Below are positions 43,944 to 51,502 of a stretch of 64,000 bases of DNA, piece by piece. Under the pieces are notes generated by a model. The model ran no database searches. It was not told the DNA's origin and saw nothing but the letters and a program-made list of their open reading frames with translations. The DNA comes from Draconibacterium mangrovi (lineage in GTDB: Bacteria > Bacteroidota > Bacteroidia > Bacteroidales > Prolixibacteraceae), in assembly GCF_010586825.1 (NCBI RefSeq), contig NZ_JAAAGB010000008.1:1-64000 (forward strand), given 5' to 3'. Every line of letters starts with the position of its first letter. Position 1 is the stretch's first letter. A program made the translations under genes and the position numbers.

Positions 43944-43986
43944 AACCCTTTGCCTATCGGCATTTCCCCTCAAAGGGAAAACTCTA
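43944..43986. repeat. interspersed repeat family A, copy 2
   Basis: CCCTTTGCCTATCGGCA followed by TTTCCCCTCAAAGGGAAAA is a diverged copy of the element at 10391-10431, with the same palindromic second half. It lies in the 121-bp gap between pcaF and the ALDH gene. Confidence 0.7.
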
Positions 43987-44017
43987 TCCTACAAGCGGGC
44001 AGATATATTCTTATCTT

Positions 44018-45220
44018 TTAAACCTTTTCCAAGACCATTGAAACTCCCTGACCAACGCCAACACACATGGTACAAAGCGCGAATTTTGAGTTTGAATTTT
44101 GCAGCTGATAAATTGCTGTGGTAATCAAACGCGCTCCAGACATTCCCAGCGGGTGTCCGAGTGCAATTGCTCCGCCTAACGGATTCACTCGCGGATCATC
44201 ATCTGCCATTCCAAACTCACGGATGCAGGCCAGCGATTGAGCGGCGAATGCTTCATTTAATTCGATAATATCCATCTGGTTCAGACTCATTCCCAGTCGT
44301 TTCAAAAGCTTATTGGTCGCCGGTACCGGTCCAATTCCCATGGTACGAGGCGGCACTCCGGCAGCCTGAGTTCCCAAAATTCTGGCTTTCGGAGTAAGAT
44401 TGAACTTCTTAACCGCAGCTTCCGAAGCTACAATTACAGCTGCTGCTCCGTCGTTAATGCCCGATGCATTGCCAGCGGTTACTGTAGTTCCCGGGCCATA
44501 AACAGTATTTAGCGTCGCCAGTTTTTCAAGCGAAGTCAGCCGCGGGTGTTCATCCATTTCAAAGATGATAGGATCTCCTTTTCGCTGCGGAATAGAAACC
44601 GGAATTATTTCCCGGGCCAGTGCCCCGTTTTGCTGAGCTTCAGCCGTTTTCAGCTGACTGTTGTGTGCAAAACGATCCTGATCTTCACGACTGATCTTAA
44701 ATTCTGAGGCCAGATTCTCGGCCGTGCAAATCAATGGATCTGTCCCATACTTCTTCTTAAACTTTTCATTCACAAAACGCCAGCCGATGGTAGAATCATA
44801 TATTTCTGCATTTCGGGAAAAAGCCTCTATAGCTTTTGGCATTACCAATGGCGATCGCGACATATTTTCGGCTCCGCCGGCAATCATCAGCTCCGCCTCT
44901 CCGGCTTTTATGGCGCGCGCTGCCATTCCGATGGCTTCCATCCCAGAAGAACACAAACGGTTTACTGTTACTCCCGGAACCGATTCCGGCATTCCTGCCA
45001 AAAGCAAAGCCATTCGGGCAATGTTTCGGTTGTCTTCTCCCGCCTGGTTCGCACATCCCATTAGCACATCATCAAACGCAGCCGGATCGATCTGATCGTT
45101 GCGTTCAAGCAAAGTCTTTATGGGAATGGCCGCCAGATCATCGGCCCGGATCGCCGACAGTGAACCTCCATATTTTCCAACCGGCGTGCGTATTGCATCG
45201 CAAATAAAAACATCATTCAT
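44018..45220 (-). CDS. pcaF: 3-oxoadipyl-CoA thiolase (PcaF type)
   Basis: 400 residues. Thiolase active-site Cys in [12 protein letters not shown] (about 90), ELNEAFAAQ, His in [16 protein letters not shown] and Cys in TMCVGVGQG. Long stretches follow the PcaF pattern rather than acetoacetyl-CoA thiolases: [32 protein letters not shown] and TIGWRFVN. Predicted reaction: 3-oxoadipyl-CoA plus CoA to succinyl-CoA plus acetyl-CoA. It overlaps the upstream aminotransferase gene by 8 bases. No aromatic ring-cleavage gene is nearby, so the substrate must come from another source, here proposed to be lysine. Confidence 0.9.
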   Translation of the reverse strand: MNDVFICDAIRTPVGKYGGSLSAIRADDLAAIPIKTLLERNDQIDPAAFDDVLMGCANQAGEDNRNIARMALLLAGMPESVPGVTVNRLCSSGMEAIGMAARAIKAGEAELMIAGGAENMSRSPLVMPKAIEAFSRNAEIYDSTIGWRFVNEKFKKKYGTDPLICTAENLASEFKISREDQDRFAHNSQLKTAEAQQNGALAREIIPVSIPQRKGDPIIFEMDEHPRLTSLEKLATLNTVYGPGTTVTAGNASGINDGAAAVIVASEAAVKKFNLTPKARILGTQAAGVPPRTMGIGPVPATNKLLKRLGMSLNQMDIIELNEAFAAQSLACIREFGMADDDPRVNPLGGAIALGHPLGMSGARLITTAIYQLQNSNSKFALCTMCVGVGQGVSMVLEKV

Positions 45221-46556
45221 AGTTATCTTTGTTTAGTTTTTCAATCCTTGGTTTAAATGTTGTGAACGCCCGGTGCAATCCTTCAGAGAGTTGGTCAATT
45301 TCCTTTTGTGTCATTACCGTTGAAAGCATACACGAAAAAGTGTTGATCATCAGCGTATTTTCTTTGTAATACATATAATCCAGCAATTCATTAACCAGCT
45401 TTTTGCCTTCTTTGTCCATATAGGCCTCGCGGTATGTTGTGGGCGGATCGGGGCGAAGATGCATCCGAAACATCGAACCGGCGCCGGTAACCGCAACCGG
45501 AACACCGGCTAATTTGATTGCTTCGCGAATCTGCTTAACGGCCACATCTGCAAGTAGATTTAGCTGCCTCACCGCTTCCGAATCATAATACTTCATGGCC
45601 TGATAACCGGCAGTCATGGTTATCGGATTTGCCGAGAATGTTCCGGAATAAGGTAACAGAAGATTCTTTTCGTGCGGATCGAAAACCTGCATCACATCTG
45701 CTCTTCCGGCAACAGCACCCACCGGGAATCCACCACCGATAATTTTCCCAAGCGAAGTAAGATCTGGTTTCACTGAATAATTCTCCTGTGCCCCGCCATA
45801 ATTCACCCGAAAAGTTATCACCTCATCAAAAACCAGTAAAGCCTCGTTTTTCCTGGTCCAGCTGTAAAGCGCCTCTATAAAATCATTGTTACCGGGAACC
45901 AGACCTACCCGGTGAGGAACAGGATCGACGATAACACAGGCAATATCTGACGCATGTCTATCCAGAATATTCAGCGTTCGTTCAATGTTGTTGTACGGAT
46001 AAATAACCACATCTTTGGTTACCGATTGTGGTGTTCCATGAGCAAGTGCAACACTGCTGGGCTGATCTTCCTTCCCCCAATTTGTTGGATCTGCCATTTG
46101 ACTCACCTCCGCAAAATCGTAAGTACCATGATAGGCACCTTCGGCTTTTGCAATTTTTGGCCGGCCGGTAAATGCCCTCGAAGCTTTTATCATCGCCATT
46201 ACCGCTTCGGTGCCCGAATTCATAAAACGAATACGCTCAAAACTTTGCACGCGTTCGATCAGGTGAGTGGCAAAAGCAACTTCAATTTCGGAAGCAAGCG
46301 TGTATGCTGTTCCTTTTTTTAGCTGTTCGATTACCGCATCAATAATCGGCGGAAATGAATGACCATGAATTAGTGCCGCCATGTTATTAGCAAAATCGGT
46401 ACGCACTGTGCCGTCGATATCGGTGATGTAACAGCCCGAAGCACTGTTGGCATAATTCGGATAAGGCATCCGGAAAACTGTATTCCGGCTTACACCGCCA
46501 CTTATAACCTGGCGCGCCTTGTTATAGATTTCTTCGCTATTTTCTTTTTTAGTCAT
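45213..46556 (-). CDS. class III aminotransferase, probable beta-amino-acid transaminase
   Basis: 447 residues, PLP fold type I. NSGTEAV (113-119), YHG (142-144), Asp244 in VFDEV and the PLP lysine Lys271 in SLGKIIGGG are seen. It resembles glutamate-1-semialdehyde aminomutases, but GRADVMQVFDP, SGTFSANPITMTAGY and the N-terminal GGVSRNT with Arg24 recall beta-phenylalanine aminotransferases, where an equivalent Arg binds the substrate carboxylate (from memory). I infer that it transaminates 3-aminoadipate to 3-oxoadipate. It overlaps pcaF by 8 bases and follows pcaJ by 18 bases. A plain class III omega-transaminase remains possible. Confidence 0.8.
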   Translation of the reverse strand: MTKKENSEEIYNKARQVISGGVSRNTVFRMPYPNYANSASGCYITDIDGTVRTDFANNMAALIHGHSFPPIIDAVIEQLKKGTAYTLASEIEVAFATHLIERVQSFERIRFMNSGTEAVMAMIKASRAFTGRPKIAKAEGAYHGTYDFAEVSQMADPTNWGKEDQPSSVALAHGTPQSVTKDVVIYPYNNIERTLNILDRHASDIACVIVDPVPHRVGLVPGNNDFIEALYSWTRKNEALLVFDEVITFRVNYGGAQENYSVKPDLTSLGKIIGGGFPVGAVAGRADVMQVFDPHEKNLLLPYSGTFSANPITMTAGYQAMKYYDSEAVRQLNLLADVAVKQIREAIKLAGVPVAVTGAGSMFRMHLRPDPPTTYREAYMDKEGKKLVNELLDYMYYKENTLMINTFSCMLSTVMTQKEIDQLSEGLHRAFTTFKPRIEKLNKDNYE

Positions 46557-46574
46557 CTTTCTGCCCTTAATGAT

Positions 46575-47252
46575 TTATTCCTGATGCAATGTTGCTTCGG
46601 TATGTTTTTGCAAAAATTCAAAACTCACTCCGGGAGCTAGTTCCCTCACAAAAAGCTGTTTATCTCTGACATCAATTATCGCGTAATTGGTATAGATTCG
46701 ACTCACCACATTTTTTCCCGTTAAAGGATAAGTACACTGTTTTACAATTTTCGATTCGTCGGTTTTGGTCGTGTGTTTTGTGATCACATAAATGGTTTTC
46801 ACACCGGCCACCAAATCCATGGCACCTCCCACTGCGGGAATATCATTTGGATTTCCGGTAGACCAATTGGCCAAATCGCCTTCTTCCGAAACCTGGTAAG
46901 CTCCCAACACACATACATCGATGTGGCCGCCGCGAATCATCGCAAAACTGTCGGCATGATGAAAATAAGCTGCGCCGGGAATCGCTGTGACGTATTTTTT
47001 GCCTGCATTCACCAGCTCCGGATCTTCACTACCAACTTCAGCGACTTTTCCCATACCAAGCAGACCATTTTCGGTATGATAGATCACTTCGCGACCTTCA
47101 GGAATAAATCCGGCTACCATTTCAGGAATGCCAATCCCTAGATTTACATACGCACCATCATGAATATCCATGGCAACTTTTTGCGCCATTTCGCCGGTGC
47201 TCCAACCTATAATTTTATTGTCTGATTCCATGGTATTTTTCATTTTCGGCAA
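46575..47252 (-). CDS. pcaJ: 3-oxoadipate CoA-transferase subunit B
   Basis: Up to 225 residues. The catalytic Glu lies in HTENGLLGMG. EMAQKVAMDIHDGAYVNLG, YFHHADSFAMIRGGHIDV, GDLANWSTGN and ESKIVKQCTYPLTG follow the PcaJ pattern closely. With PcaI it moves CoA from succinyl-CoA to 3-oxoadipate. Three ATGs are close together; the first overlaps pcaI by 38 bases, while the third (47229-47231, MESDNKIIGW) gives the family's usual N-terminus and an overlap of 17 bases. Acetoacetate or butyrate specificity cannot be formally excluded, but the PcaF-type neighbour favours 3-oxoadipate. Confidence 0.88.
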   Translation of the reverse strand: MPKMKNTMESDNKIIGWSTGEMAQKVAMDIHDGAYVNLGIGIPEMVAGFIPEGREVIYHTENGLLGMGKVAEVGSEDPELVNAGKKYVTAIPGAAYFHHADSFAMIRGGHIDVCVLGAYQVSEEGDLANWSTGNPNDIPAVGGAMDLVAGVKTIYVITKHTTKTDESKIVKQCTYPLTGKNVVSRIYTNYAIIDVRDKQLFVRELAPGVSFEFLQKHTEATLHQE

Positions 47253-47937
47253 CTAGTTTCGATTCATCAGCCGGATTGGAAATTTCTACTACCCGATGAA
47301 CAAAAATTCCCGGTGTTACTACATGTTCCGGATCAATAGTTCCAAGCTCAACAACCTGTTTGGCTTGAACGATGGTAGTTTTTGCAGCCATACACATTAC
47401 CGGCCCAAAATTTCGGGCTGTTTTGTTATAAATGAGGTTGCCGTACTTATCGGCAGCTGCACATTTCACCAAAGCAAAATCGGCTTGAATAGCTTCTTCC
47501 ATAACATATTGCCGGCCATTAAACTCACGAACTTCTTTGCCTTCTGCCAATGGAGTATTTACTGTTGCAGGTGTATAAAATGCCGGAACTCCTGCGCCGC
47601 CTGCACGAATGCGTTCGGCTAACGTTCCCTGTGGCACCAGTACCAGTTCGATTTCGCCGGCCCGGTACAACTCGGGAAAAACAACTGAAATAGCCGTACG
47701 CGGAAAAGAGCAGAGAATCTTTTTTACCTGTCGGTTTTCGATAAGTGCGGCCAAACCAACATGTCCACTCCCAGCGTTATTACTTACAACGGTTAGGTCT
47801 TTCGCTCCCTGATCGACCAATGCGTGGATAAGCTCCACCGGACTACCGGCCTCACCAAAACCACTGATCATTACGGTTGCTCCGTCAAAAATTCCGGCAA
47901 CCGCTTCTTTTGCCGAACTCACGATCTTGTTAATCAT
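47215..47937 (-). CDS. pcaI: 3-oxoadipate CoA-transferase subunit A
   Basis: 240 residues. It matches PcaI in GATVMISGFGEAGSPVELI, DLTVVSNNAGSGHVGLAAL, ILCSFPRTAISVVFPELYR, VPQGTLAERIRAGGAG and ARNFGPVMCMAAKTTIVQ. It forms a heterotetramer with the PcaJ-like protein encoded directly downstream. The gene overlaps the upstream aminomutase gene by 8 bases and pcaJ by up to 38 bases, so kamA-like, pcaI, pcaJ, aminotransferase and pcaF form a tight, translationally coupled operon. Confidence 0.9.
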   Translation of the reverse strand: MINKIVSSAKEAVAGIFDGATVMISGFGEAGSPVELIHALVDQGAKDLTVVSNNAGSGHVGLAALIENRQVKKILCSFPRTAISVVFPELYRAGEIELVLVPQGTLAERIRAGGAGVPAFYTPATVNTPLAEGKEVREFNGRQYVMEEAIQADFALVKCAAADKYGNLIYNKTARNFGPVMCMAAKTTIVQAKQVVELGTIDPEHVVTPGIFVHRVVEISNPADESKLVAENEKYHGIRQ

Positions 47938-49498
47938 GGTTTGCCATTTTTAACGATTCTTTTTTCAAAGCCTCTTCCAGTCTGCCCTCGATTTCTTCCA
48001 GTTCTTCTTCGTAAAAGTATTTTTCAGCCTTGTATGGCTTTAACTTTTCTATCGTGTTTTCCTGCTCGTCGTACTTGGCAAAATATACGCGGTCCATCCA
48101 CTCCATGTTCCGGGCTTCGTTGAATTTGAGGACGAACACTTTTTCGCCATCAATCTCGGTTGTTCCCATTAATGAAGTTTTTCCGGCAGAGGAAGTCATG
48201 GTGATATAGCGCGACGGACGATTTATCGACGCCAGACTACGATACACCTTATTGAATACTTTTGTGATGTCGGCCAATGGAGCTGTAAAATGATGATGCT
48301 CGCCTGTTGGCCGTGCGTAGTACATGGAATGCAACCCGACTCCAACCATGGCAAGTACATTGCCCAAATCGATCCAGTTTTGTGCCGAGCGATCCACATC
48401 CACTTTCCCATTTTCATCCTTATACAAACTAATGGTGTTCATAATCGGACTTTGGCTCTTCACTTTAATGCCGTATTTTTTTAGTCGCTGAATGGCGGCA
48501 ATTGCCCCAGGATTCAGGATTTCACGCGGTGTTGATGTATGTGACATCCAAACTACCTGAATACCATTTTCAACGGTCATTCTCAGCAATTCCAGTATTT
48601 CTTTGAACTGATCGGTCAGCAAATGCTCAGGATGAAAAGTGATAGCCCGTGAGCCGATTCGTAGCGTACGGATATGCAAAAGCTCGTCATCTTCCAGAAT
48701 TGGTGTGAGGTATTCTTTTAAACGCCTGTAAGAAATGTAACCCGCATCTCCACCTGTAATTAATATGTCGGTGACTTCTTTGTGCTTTTTCAGGTACTTG
48801 TGCACCTGGCTTATATCGTGCTGCACAAACATGTCTTCGTCGCCACGAACTTGCGCATGCCGGAAACAATAAGTGCAAAAAGCAAAACAGTTTTGTGTTC
48901 CGGCATCCAAAATCAATTTTATTGGCGGGTACTTGTGCTGGCTTCCTTCCAGAATTTCTATTTGCCCCTCTTCGTTAAAAAAGAAAGGTTTGTTTAGTTT
49001 CTGTTTCCCGTCGTGCGGATTGGTTTTTAACTGGTATGCTTCAACAACTTTTCGTCTTTCTTCGTCGCTGTCGGCGTCCAGGTATTTCTGTACATCCGCT
49101 TTGTTAATCATATCAGGCTGCGGAAATACGAGGTAATAATTCGGATCATTTTTATAGTCGCTCCAATCAATGGTATTCAGGATATGTTTGGTAGCCATAA
49201 AACGGTACACCTCCAGGAAAAACTCGCGTTCTTTTATGTTGTCGAGCTCTACTCCATTTCCTATTAGCACCTGTAAAATTTCGCGAAAACCGTTTAATCC
49301 GGAGTAATGTGTTTTTCCTTTAAAAAGTGGGTCCTTTTGTTTTGAAAATTGGGAATACTGAGGATAACATTTTTGTAAACGCCGAACTAAACCGGCAGGC
49401 AAAAGTTCCTCGTTATTAATGGTTTGTACTGTTTCGGGCGTAAAATCGTAAGCACGCATCATTTCTGCAATATTCAATGACTCCTTCGTACTAATCAT
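47930..49498 (-). CDS. KamA-family radical SAM aminomutase, probably not lysine-specific
   Basis: 522 residues, longer than typical lysine 2,3-aminomutases (about 416). The radical SAM motif is Cys204-x3-Cys208-x2-Cys211, with Arg213 at the position that binds the substrate alpha-carboxylate in KamA. TGGDAGYIS matches the SAM-binding TGGDPL region and Lys440 (SSAGK) the PLP lysine. By eye against the Clostridium enzyme, the two Asp residues that hold the lysine side-chain amine (Asp293, Asp330) are gone: the first falls in a region reading ARPTGE with Arg396, the second is Thr433. Glutamate 2,3-aminomutases also replace these residues. 2-Aminoadipate is therefore a plausible substrate. First gene of the leftward operon. 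Confidence 0.85.
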   Translation of the reverse strand: MISTKESLNIAEMMRAYDFTPETVQTINNEELLPAGLVRRLQKCYPQYSQFSKQKDPLFKGKTHYSGLNGFREILQVLIGNGVELDNIKEREFFLEVYRFMATKHILNTIDWSDYKNDPNYYLVFPQPDMINKADVQKYLDADSDEERRKVVEAYQLKTNPHDGKQKLNKPFFFNEEGQIEILEGSQHKYPPIKLILDAGTQNCFAFCTYCFRHAQVRGDEDMFVQHDISQVHKYLKKHKEVTDILITGGDAGYISYRRLKEYLTPILEDDELLHIRTLRIGSRAITFHPEHLLTDQFKEILELLRMTVENGIQVVWMSHTSTPREILNPGAIAAIQRLKKYGIKVKSQSPIMNTISLYKDENGKVDVDRSAQNWIDLGNVLAMVGVGLHSMYYARPTGEHHHFTAPLADITKVFNKVYRSLASINRPSRYITMTSSAGKTSLMGTTEIDGEKVFVLKFNEARNMEWMDRVYFAKYDEQENTIEKLKPYKAEKYFYEEELEEIEGRLEEALKKESLKMANHD

Positions 49499-49724
49499 CT
49501 CTTTTGATATTAAAAGTTCATATTGAAAATTTCATAATACACACAATAGCACAGACACAGTTGTATACGAACCATGCAGTACGGCTGTTCCGCTTCATTC
49601 CGAATCCGTCTTATCGACACACCGATTTGAAAGGAATTAATACAGTAAAAAACATTGACAAGCGTCAATAAGAGTTATGGAATAAAAATAACTGCGGTTG
49701 CAGCTAATGTGAAACCGTATCATC

Positions 49725-49750
49725 ATCTAGGCACTCCGGCATGCCTAGAT
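49725..49750. promoter_or_regulatory. perfect inverted repeat, candidate operator
   Basis: The arms ATCTAGGCA and TGCCTAGAT are perfect reverse complements separated by 8 bases. Placement about 230 bases before the aminomutase start and 380 before the rightward gene, with no U-tract, suggests a regulator-binding site more than a terminator. Confidence 0.5.
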
Positions 49751-49790
49751 AGAAAAATACAGGACATGAATACGATTGTACCATGTGCAC

Positions 49791-49845
49791 AATTTATAAA
49801 AATTTGAGTCAGAAGTCCATGATTTTTACCATAATTTATAAAAAT
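49791..49845. repeat. pair of direct repeats
   Basis: AATTTATAAAAAT occurs at 49791-49803 and again at 49833-49845, exactly 42 bases (four helical turns) apart, next to the inverted repeat. They may be activator or repressor sites, or AT-rich promoter elements. Confidence 0.4.
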
Positions 49846-50040
49846 GGTAGATATCATCTTTTGTTCAGTAAATTTTTAGCAACTTAAGGGGCTGAAAAAA
49901 AGAAGTTTATTGCATCAATTAAAAATCCATTTTTTTTGATCAGGACAATAAATTCAGGTAAAAACCAGGGTGAAAATTATCGAACGAATTCTTATAATTT
50001 TCGTTTGAATAATTGGAAACAAACAGAAAGCAGAAAAAAT

Positions 50041-50099
50041 GAAACGAGCATGAAAAAGACTGTCAGAAATAGGCATTATAACTATCATGCGAGTTCCAT
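50041..50099 (+). promoter_or_regulatory. two-block leader element, copy 2 (upstream of saccharopine dehydrogenase-like gene)
   Basis: GAAACGAGCATGAAA (50041-50055) and ATGCGAGTTCCAT (50087-50099) repeat the blocks seen before the DUF4252 gene; block 2 ends 30 bases before the ATG at 50130, nearly the same distance. GCATG in block 1 can pair with CATGC overlapping block 2. The sequence between the blocks is not conserved. Confidence 0.5.
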
Positions 50100-50129
50100 C
50101 TTATGCCTTAAAAAAACAATTTTAATACG

Positions 50130-51461
50130 ATGAAAGTACTATTACTTGGCGCCGGGATGGTGGCCAAACCACTTACCGATTATATTCTTGACAACCAAAT
50201 AGAATTAACCATTGCCAGCCGCACTATTGCAAAAGCCGAAAAATTAATAAGAAACCGAGCCAACGGCAAAGCGCTGCAATGGACCACCGATGATCTTACT
50301 CAACTTGATCAGCTAATTGCATCTCACGATTTAACCGTAAGTCTGCTGCCTTATGCGTATCACGTAACAGTTGCCAAATTGTGTATACAACACAAAAGAA
50401 ACATGGTAACCACATCGTATGTATCGGAAGAAATGAAAGCTTTAGATGCAGAAGCGAAAAAAGCCGGTATTATTATTCTGAACGAAATCGGTGTTGATCC
50501 CGGATTCGACCATATGACTGCCATGCGAATAATCGACAAGGTGAAAGTCAAAGGTGGCAAGATTAAAGAATTTTACTCGTTGTGCGGTGCGCTGGCAGCA
50601 CCCGAAGAAACCAACAATCCGTTTAAATATAAATTCTCATGGTCGCCTAAAGGTGTGATTATGGCCGGGAACAACGGAGCAAAATATTTAAAAGGAGGAG
50701 AAATTGTTGAGCTGCCAACAGAAGATCTTTTTAAAAATCCATTAAAAATTGATTTCCCTGAAGTTGGGGAAATGGAGGTTTATCCAAATCGCGACTCGCT
50801 GGCGTATATCGATATCTACGGATTAAAAAATGTTACTACCATGTACCGCGGAACTTTCCGTTACCCAAACTGGTGCGAAATAATGGATGCCATAAAAACG
50901 CTTGGATTGGTTACATACGACAAACAAAGTTTTGCAGGAAAAACCTACAAAAAAATCATGGCTCGCCAGCTGGATGTTTATCCGGCCAACATTAAAGAAA
51001 AAGCTGCTGAGCGCCTACGGCTGCCAATCGACAGCCCGGCAATTTTAGCAATGGAATGGTTGGGGCTTTTCAGCGATTATATGGTTGCAATGGACGAAGG
51101 CTCAAACTTTGACATGGTGACCGACCTGATGCTCAAAAAAATGATGTTGCCCGAAGGTGCCCGCGATATGGTTATTATGCTTCACTCATTTTTGGTCGAA
51201 AATGCCGACGGAAGCATTGAAGTTATTAAATCGCGACTGCTTGATTTTGCCACTAAAGAAGATACATCGATTGCGAGAACGGTTGGATTACCCGCTGCAA
51301 TTGCGGTTAAAATGATTCTGGACGAAAAAATCACGGATAAAGGCGTTCAAATTCCCGTTTTGAAAAGTATTTATGAGCCCATTTTAACAGAACTGGAGAA
51401 TCTCGGCATTGCCATGAAAGAAGAATGGGGATTGGCTGATTCGGCAAAAATCAACATCTGA
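50130..51461 (+). CDS. saccharopine dehydrogenase-like oxidoreductase (LYS9 type)
   Basis: 443 residues, paralogous to the protein at 40783-42132. Rossmann motif GAGMVAKPLTDYI (7-19), LYS9-type NEIGVDPGFDHMTAMRII and GLPAAIAVKMIL. It is predicted to act on saccharopine (NAD(P)-dependent). Two LYS9-like paralogues around one catabolic cluster suggest that the lysine-condensing and glutamate-releasing steps are both done by this fold. It is transcribed away from the aminomutase operon, and the two-block leader lies just upstream. The next gene starts 41 bases downstream. Confidence 0.86.
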   Translation: MKVLLLGAGMVAKPLTDYILDNQIELTIASRTIAKAEKLIRNRANGKALQWTTDDLTQLDQLIASHDLTVSLLPYAYHVTVAKLCIQHKRNMVTTSYVSEEMKALDAEAKKAGIIILNEIGVDPGFDHMTAMRIIDKVKVKGGKIKEFYSLCGALAAPEETNNPFKYKFSWSPKGVIMAGNNGAKYLKGGEIVELPTEDLFKNPLKIDFPEVGEMEVYPNRDSLAYIDIYGLKNVTTMYRGTFRYPNWCEIMDAIKTLGLVTYDKQSFAGKTYKKIMARQLDVYPANIKEKAAERLRLPIDSPAILAMEWLGLFSDYMVAMDEGSNFDMVTDLMLKKMMLPEGARDMVIMLHSFLVENADGSIEVIKSRLLDFATKEDTSIARTVGLPAAIAVKMILDEKITDKGVQIPVLKSIYEPILTELENLGIAMKEEWGLADSAKINI

Positions 51462-51502
51462 ACGTCAACCACAATTTTTTACGTCAGCGGAAAATCTGTT
51501 TT

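Larger units (their letters stand above)
49499..50129. other. 631-bp divergent regulatory spacer of the lysine cluster
   Basis: This is the longest spacer in the window, between the leftward aminomutase operon and the rightward saccharopine dehydrogenase-like gene. It has no convincing coding frame. It contains a perfect 9-bp inverted repeat (49725-49750), two AATTTATAAAAAT direct repeats (49791 and 49833) and the two-block leader element (50041-50099). The rest is AT-rich. Confidence 0.7.

Noticed and set aside
40783-49498. Classical clostridial lysine fermentation (kamA, kamDE, kdd, kce)
   Set aside because: No 5,6-aminomutase, diaminohexanoate dehydrogenase or beta-keto cleavage gene is present, and the CoA-transferase is of PcaIJ type.
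40783-49498. Lysine 2,3-aminomutase acting first (beta-lysine route) with the remaining enzymes working on beta-lysine derivatives
   Set aside because: Not excluded but ranked second: the two lysine-binding Asp residues are missing from the mutase and ALDH7/saccharopine enzymes would have to accept beta-amino analogues.
49936-50133. Plus-strand 65-residue frame before the saccharopine dehydrogenase-like gene
   Set aside because: Asn/Arg/Lys-rich low-complexity translation; the region contains the leader element, which is shared with a spacer that is not coding in this frame.
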